Of a DNA stretch of 64,000 bases, positions 59,487 to 64,000 are shown in pieces; position 1 is the first letter of the stretch; each line of letters starts with the position of its first letter. Under the pieces are notes generated by a model, which was given only the letters and a program-made list of their open reading frames with translations, did not search any database and was not told the origin of the DNA. This DNA is from Rhizobium leguminosarum bv. trifolii WSM2297 (GTDB lineage: Bacteria > Pseudomonadota > Alphaproteobacteria > Rhizobiales > Rhizobiaceae), in contig NZ_JH719393.1 of NCBI RefSeq assembly GCF_000271845.1, positions 310,001-374,000 on the forward strand, in the 5' to 3' direction. The position numbers and the translations under genes were made by a program.

Positions 59487-62400
59487 ATGTCATTTTCTGC
59501 GAACGGGGGTGTGTTGAGCGCCCCACCCCGGATCTATTTTGTCAATCCGCTCCTTCTCCAGGGCATCGATTCATGGCGCGAAGTTTTCGACCATGCGGCG
59601 GATATCGGTTTCGATCATGTGCTGACGGCGCCTTTTTTCGATCGCGGTGGGGAAGGCAGCATCTTTATCTCCCGGGATTTCGACCGTCTCGATCCTGAAC
59701 TGCAGCTCGGAAGCGCAGTCGAGGATGGCGTGGGGCGCCTGGCGGAGGCTGGGCGCAAGAGCGGCGTTGCGTTAATGATGGACGTGATGCTCGACGGCAA
59801 GGCGCGGGATCCTCAGGCGGGTTTTCGTCCGGTCGATCCGAGGCGCTCGCCACTGGACCCGGCGGAGCCGCTGACGGAGATGGGGGCGGAACGGCAATCG
59901 CAGCTGTTGGCGGAATGGATCGAACGGCTGCGGCGATTGAGCGGTCTCGGTCTCTCCGGCTACCGGGTGCTCGGGATCGATCGTGCCGCACCGGCGCTGT
60001 TCAAATCACTGATTTCGGCGGTGCGCGAAAAGACCGAGGCGCAATTCCTCGCTTGGACACCCGGCACCGATTTTGCCGTGAGGGGCGGGATCGAGGGGGC
60101 GGGTTTCAACGGCTGTTTTTCGTCGATGGCCTGGTGGGATTTCGACGAGAGATGGTTCATCGACGAGCATCGCGTGCAGCAGCCGCTCGGATGGCAGGTC
60201 GCGTTTCCGGAACCGCCATTCGCGCGGCGTATCGCGCACGGAACCGAGAGCCGCGAAATCCTCGAGCGGCGAGCCGTGAGAGCCTTGCGCCTTGCCGCTT
60301 CGCTCGGCGGTGGCCTGATGGTTCCAATGGGCTTCGAATATGGCGCGGCCACGCCGCTCGATCCGACGCATGGGACCAGGTCGGGCCTTCGGGGACTGCG
60401 TCACGACCTGGCTTTCGATCTTTCTTCCGAAATCCGCCTTGCGAACACCGAGATCGCCAGGACCGACCATACGCATGCCTCATCGCTGCGGCTTATCCGC
60501 AATGCCAATGGCCCGGTCTCGGCAGTTCTGCAATCCGAGGTGCAGGATCTGCGCAGCGCTGACAATGTGCGCTTCATCCTGTTGAACCGAGACCTGCGGC
60601 GAAGCGCGCCCGCGCCGGTGACCGCACTTCGCGAGGCGGCCTTCGGTTTTCTTCCCACTGCCGCCGATGGCGCGGCTCTGCGTCTGCGGGCAGGGGAGAC
60701 GCGGGTCATCGAAGGCAAGGCGCCGGCGCCGATCACATCCAGACCCGCCTTGGAGATCGGACAGGCGACGGCATCGCCGCGGCTTGCCATCGAAAACATC
60801 GAGCCCCGCGTCGATGATGGGCGTTTTCCGGTCAAGCGGGTGGTCGGCGATATCGTCACTGTCGAGGCCGACATATTCGCCGACGGCCACGACCCGATTG
60901 CTGCCGTCCTGCTCTGGCGGCCGCTTGACGCCATGACGGACTGGAACGAGACGGAGATGCATCTGATCGAAAACGACCGCTGGCGCGCCGAATTCCTGCT
61001 GGAGCGCACCGGCCGTTACGAGTTTGCCGTCGAGGCATGGAAGAACCTGTTTGCGATCTTTCGCTACGAGCTCACGAAGAAGAATGATGCCCGGTTGGAC
61101 CTGAAGCTTGAGCTGCAGGAGGGGCTGAACCTCGTCCGTTCGGCTGCAGCGCAGGCCAGCACAGCGCTGGGCGCCGAATTGAAAACTCTCGCCGACCGGC
61201 TCGAACGCGCGACGGACACTGAGCGCACCGCGATCCTGCTTGATCCCAGGACATCGGAATTGATGAACGAGGCCGACAGGCGGCCGTTCCGGCTTCGCTC
61301 GGCGGCAAGCGCCGTCGATGCCGAGCGCAAGGCCGCCGCCTTTGCCAGCTGGTACCAGATCTTCCCGCGCTCGCAGAGCGGCGATCCGGACCGGCATGGC
61401 ACATTCGACGACGTCATCGCAAGGTTGCCTGCCATCCGCGACATGGGCTTCGACGTGCTCTATTTCCCACCCATTCATCCGATCGGTTCGACCAACCGGA
61501 AAGGTCGCAACAACAGCCTGAAAGCCGGGCCTGACGATCCCGGAAGCCCCTACGCCATCGGTTCCGAGGAGGGCGGCCACGATGCCATCCATCCCGAGCT
61601 CGGCGAGTTCGAGGATTTCCGGCGTCTGGTCGAGACGGCAGGCCGGCATGGCCTGGAGATCGCCCTCGACCTCGCCATCCAGGCGTCACCGGATCATCCC
61701 TGGCTGAAGGAACATCCCGGCTGGTTCGACTGGCGTCCTGACGGCACAATCAAATATGCCGAAAACCCGCCGAAGAAATATGAGGACATCGTCAATGTCG
61801 ATTTCTACACAAAAGACGCGGTGCCCTCGTTATGGGTGGAGCTCAGAGACATCGTCCAGCTTTGGGTCGACCAGGGCGTCAAGCTGTTTCGCGTCGACAA
61901 TCCGCACACCAAGCCCTTTCCCTTCTGGGAATGGCTGATCGGCGATATCAGGGCGCGTCATCCCGATGTGGTTTTCCTGTCGGAAGCCTTCACCAAGCCG
62001 AAGGTCATGTACCGGCTGGCGAAGATCGGCTTCTCCCAGTCCTACACCTATTTCACCTGGCGCAACGCCAAATGGGAGCTCGAGCAATATATGCGCGAGC
62101 TGACGGAGACGGATGCGAAGGATTTCTTCCGCCCGCACTTCTTCGTCAACACCCATGACATCAATCCGGATTTTCTGCAGAACGCACCGCGGCCGGCCTT
62201 CCTGATCCGTGCGGCACTGGCCGCCACGCTTTCGGGATTGTGGGGCGTCTATAATGGTTTCGAGCTTTGCGAGGGGCGCCCCGACGCCAAGCGCAAGGAA
62301 TATGCCGACAGTGAGAAATACGAGATCCGCGCCTGGGACTACGACCGGCCTGGCAACATCGTCGCCGAAATCAGGATGCTCAACCGCATCAGGAACGAGA

Positions 62401-62714
62401 ACACCGCGCTGCATTCGCATCTCGGGCTGACGCTACTAAATGCCTGGAATGACAATATCCTGTTCTTCGAGAAGGCAAGCAAAGCCCGCGACAATGTCTT
62501 GCTGATCGCCATCAGTCTCGACCCCCACAATTTCCAGCAAAGCGATGTCGAACTGCCGCTCTGGCACTGGTCGCTCGGCGACGGCGGTGCGCTGGATGCC
62601 GAGGATCTGGTCGGCGGGCATCGTTTCAAATGGACCGGCAAACGGCAGAATGTCAGCCTGAACCCTGAGATCCTGCCCTTTGCGATCTGGCGCGTTCGAG
62701 CAGCGGAGGCATGA
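59487..62714 (+). CDS. glgE: Alpha-1,4-glucan:maltose-1-phosphate maltosyltransferase with extra N-terminal domain (1075 aa)
   Basis: GlgE adds maltose from maltose-1-phosphate to alpha-glucans. The start at 59487 (MSFSANGGVLSAPPRIYFVNPLL) follows GAGG; the frame is open upstream to 59061 without homology. Residues about 10-420 form a GH13-like barrel that lacks the catalytic acid (see findings). Residues about 430-590 are the GlgE-specific beta-sandwich and bundle (IENIEPRVDDGRFPVKRVVGD). The catalytic barrel from about 610 has KLFRVDNPHTKPFPFWEWL with nucleophile Asp804, VVFLSEAFTKP with Glu833 and FFVNTHDINPDF. GlgE of other bacteria is about 660-700 residues. The stop is followed at once by treS. 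Confidence 0.92.
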   Translation: MSFSANGGVLSAPPRIYFVNPLLLQGIDSWREVFDHAADIGFDHVLTAPFFDRGGEGSIFISRDFDRLDPELQLGSAVEDGVGRLAEAGRKSGVALMMDVMLDGKARDPQAGFRPVDPRRSPLDPAEPLTEMGAERQSQLLAEWIERLRRLSGLGLSGYRVLGIDRAAPALFKSLISAVREKTEAQFLAWTPGTDFAVRGGIEGAGFNGCFSSMAWWDFDERWFIDEHRVQQPLGWQVAFPEPPFARRIAHGTESREILERRAVRALRLAASLGGGLMVPMGFEYGAATPLDPTHGTRSGLRGLRHDLAFDLSSEIRLANTEIARTDHTHASSLRLIRNANGPVSAVLQSEVQDLRSADNVRFILLNRDLRRSAPAPVTALREAAFGFLPTAADGAALRLRAGETRVIEGKAPAPITSRPALEIGQATASPRLAIENIEPRVDDGRFPVKRVVGDIVTVEADIFADGHDPIAAVLLWRPLDAMTDWNETEMHLIENDRWRAEFLLERTGRYEFAVEAWKNLFAIFRYELTKKNDARLDLKLELQEGLNLVRSAAAQASTALGAELKTLADRLERATDTERTAILLDPRTSELMNEADRRPFRLRSAASAVDAERKAAAFASWYQIFPRSQSGDPDRHGTFDDVIARLPAIRDMGFDVLYFPPIHPIGSTNRKGRNNSLKAGPDDPGSPYAIGSEEGGHDAIHPELGEFEDFRRLVETAGRHGLEIALDLAIQASPDHPWLKEHPGWFDWRPDGTIKYAENPPKKYEDIVNVDFYTKDAVPSLWVELRDIVQLWVDQGVKLFRVDNPHTKPFPFWEWLIGDIRARHPDVVFLSEAFTKPKVMYRLAKIGFSQSYTYFTWRNAKWELEQYMRELTETDAKDFFRPHFFVNTHDINPDFLQNAPRPAFLIRAALAATLSGLWGVYNGFELCEGRPDAKRKEYADSEKYEIRAWDYDRPGNIVAEIRMLNRIRNENTALHSHLGLTLLNAWNDNILFFEKASKARDNVLLIAISLDPHNFQQSDVELPLWHWSLGDGGALDAEDLVGGHRFKWTGKRQNVSLNPEILPFAIWRVRAAEA

Positions 62715-64000
62715 ATGGACACGATTAACCCCGATGGCACCGAGCAGCTCCTCTGGTACAAGGATGCGATCATCTACCAGCTGCACATCAAGTCGTTCTA
62801 CGACGCCAATGGCGACGGGGTCGGCGACTTTGCCGGCCTGCACGCCAAGCTCGACCATATCGCAGCACTTGGCGTTAACGCCATCTGGCTGCTGCCTTTC
62901 TTTCCCTCTCCGCGGCGCGACGACGGCTACGATATCGCCGACTACGGCAATGTCAGCCCCGACTACGGGACGATGGAGGATTTCCGCGCTTTCGTCGACG
63001 CTGCCCATCAGCGCAATATCCGCGTCATCATCGAGCTCGTCATCAACCACACCTCCGATCAGCATCCCTGGTTCCAGCGCGCCCGGCAGGCGCCGGCGGG
63101 ATCGCCGGAGCGCGACTTCTACGTCTGGTCGGATAGCGATCAGAAATTCCCGGAAACGCGCATCATCTTCATCGATACGGAAAAATCCAACTGGACATGG
63201 GATGCGGTGGCCGGCGCCTATTACTGGCATCGCTTCTATTCCCACCAGCCCGACCTGAATTTTGACAGCCCGCTGGTCATGGAGGAACTGCTGAAGGTGA
63301 TGCGCTTCTGGCTGGAAACCGGCATCGACGGTTTCCGGCTCGACGCGATCCCCTATCTCGTCGAGCGCGAGGGCACGATCAACGAGAACCTGCCCGAAAC
63401 CCACTCGATCCTCAAACGCATCCGTGCCGCCCTTGACGCCACCCATCCCGGCGTGATGCTGCTGGCCGAGGCCAATCAATGGCCGGAGGACACGCGCGAA
63501 TATTTCGGCGAGGGAGACGAATGCCACATGGCGTTCCACTTCCCGCTGATGCCGCGCATGTACATGGCGATCGCCAAGGAAGACCGGTTTCCGATCACCG
63601 ATATCCTGCGGCAGACGCCGGAGATTCCCGACAACTGCCAATGGGCGATCTTCCTTCGCAATCATGACGAACTGACGCTGGAAATGGTGACCGACGCGGA
63701 GCGGGACTATCTCTGGGAGACCTATGCATCCGACAAGCGCGCGCGCATCAATCTCGGCATCAGGCGGCGCCTGGCGCCGCTGATGGAGCGCGACCGCCGG
63801 CGGATCGAGCTGATGAACGCACTGCTTCTCTCGATGCCGGGAACGCCGGTGATTTATTACGGCGACGAGATCGGCATGGGCGACAATATCTATCTCGGCG
63901 ATCGGGATGGGGTGAGAACGCCGATGCAATGGTCTCCGGACCGCAATGGCGGCTTTTCCAGGGTAGACCCGGCGCGTCTCGTCCTGCCGCCGGTGGCCGA
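62715..64000 (+). CDS. treS: Trehalose synthase / maltose alpha-D-glucosyltransferase, N-terminal part (truncated by the window end)
   Basis: The ATG at 62715 directly follows the glgE stop and the frame is open to the last base, 428 codons. GH13 motifs are LWYKDAIIYQLHIKSFYDANGDGVGDF, GVNAIWLLPFFPSPRRDDGYDIADY, VINHTSDQHPWFQRARQ, GFRLDAIPYLVEREG (nucleophile Asp), LLAEANQWPEDTREYFG (acid Glu) and FLRNHDELTLEMV. TreS interconverts trehalose and maltose; with a maltokinase domain or gene downstream it supplies maltose-1-phosphate to GlgE. Confidence 0.95.
   Translation, partial: MDTINPDGTEQLLWYKDAIIYQLHIKSFYDANGDGVGDFAGLHAKLDHIAALGVNAIWLLPFFPSPRRDDGYDIADYGNVSPDYGTMEDFRAFVDAAHQRNIRVIIELVINHTSDQHPWFQRARQAPAGSPERDFYVWSDSDQKFPETRIIFIDTEKSNWTWDAVAGAYYWHRFYSHQPDLNFDSPLVMEELLKVMRFWLETGIDGFRLDAIPYLVEREGTINENLPETHSILKRIRAALDATHPGVMLLAEANQWPEDTREYFGEGDECHMAFHFPLMPRMYMAIAKEDRFPITDILRQTPEIPDNCQWAIFLRNHDELTLEMVTDAERDYLWETYASDKRARINLGIRRRLAPLMERDRRRIELMNALLLSMPGTPVIYYGDEIGMGDNIYLGDRDGVRTPMQWSPDRNGGFSRVDPARLVLPPVA

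Noticed and set aside
1..64000. CRISPR arrays, tRNA/rRNA genes, transposases and phage genes
   Set aside because: No regularly spaced repeats, cloverleaf-like or rRNA-like segments, or transposase or integrase motifs were seen by reading; a tRNAscan or ISfinder run would be needed to exclude short ones.

Overview
The window looks like a piece of a Rhizobium-type alphaproteobacterial replicon (inferred from GC-rich DNA with strong third-position bias, many carbohydrate ABC transporters, LacI/ROK/GntR/AraC regulators, NMT1-type ABC systems, methyl-accepting receptors with small ligand-binding modules, a TriABC-like efflux operon and the GlgE-TreS trehalose/alpha-glucan module). I saw no rRNA, tRNA, CRISPR array, insertion sequence or prophage genes. 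Most of the window is catabolic and transport genes arranged as separate islands, each with its own regulator.

Left edge (1-1240): the 3' end of an HD-domain phosphohydrolase, two small alpha-beta-barrel proteins and a truncated HIT-family relic. Island 1 (1243-12216): a long minus-strand operon (two MalFG-type permeases, GH88 unsaturated glucuronyl hydrolase, UgpC/MsmX-type ATPase, YesL/DUF624 membrane protein, solute-binding protein, DUF2264 protein) divergent from a heparinase II/III-like lyase and a carbohydrate-binding-like protein. The enzymes have no signal peptides, so this reads as import of acidic oligosaccharides followed by cytoplasmic breakdown. A TctDE-like two-component pair follows (12256-14320), then an NMT1/SsuABC-type transporter (14398-17218) and a FadR-type GntR regulator.

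Island 2 (18644-24335): a LacI repressor divergent from an alpha-L-fucosidase (GH29) with a binding protein and two permeases but no ATPase; two copies of the palindrome GAACCGGTTC lie in the divergent promoter. Next come an RbsB-like binding protein directly paired with an HBM-type chemoreceptor (24534-27623) and a DUF3422 protein, then a decayed MFS transporter fragment.

Island 3 (29527-39143): a pectin/rhamnogalacturonan-like utilisation cluster with a separately terminated binding protein, divergent from an 840-residue uncharacterised protein, GH105, GH28, ATPase and two permeases. Matched AT-rich palindromes flank the divergent promoter. The 840-residue protein is the best candidate here for an undescribed enzyme (a cytoplasmic lyase is the working inference). 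ROK, AraC and LacI regulators follow (39308-42731).

Right part: a TetR regulator divergent from a two-adaptor, one-pump RND operon resembling TriABC (42909-48876), a lipoprotein alpha/beta hydrolase, an NCS1 nucleobase/hydantoin-type transporter with a clear terminator, a second chemoreceptor, a secreted DUF4272 protein, a TacA-TacT (DUF1778-GNAT) toxin-antitoxin pair, CorA, an APH-like kinase, an MBL hydrolase, an orphan Phd antitoxin, a small exported protein, and finally glgE and the start of treS, which runs off the right edge. Three broken genes (HIT, ribbon-helix-helix antitoxin, MFS) sit at the borders between islands and suggest past deletions or insertions there.
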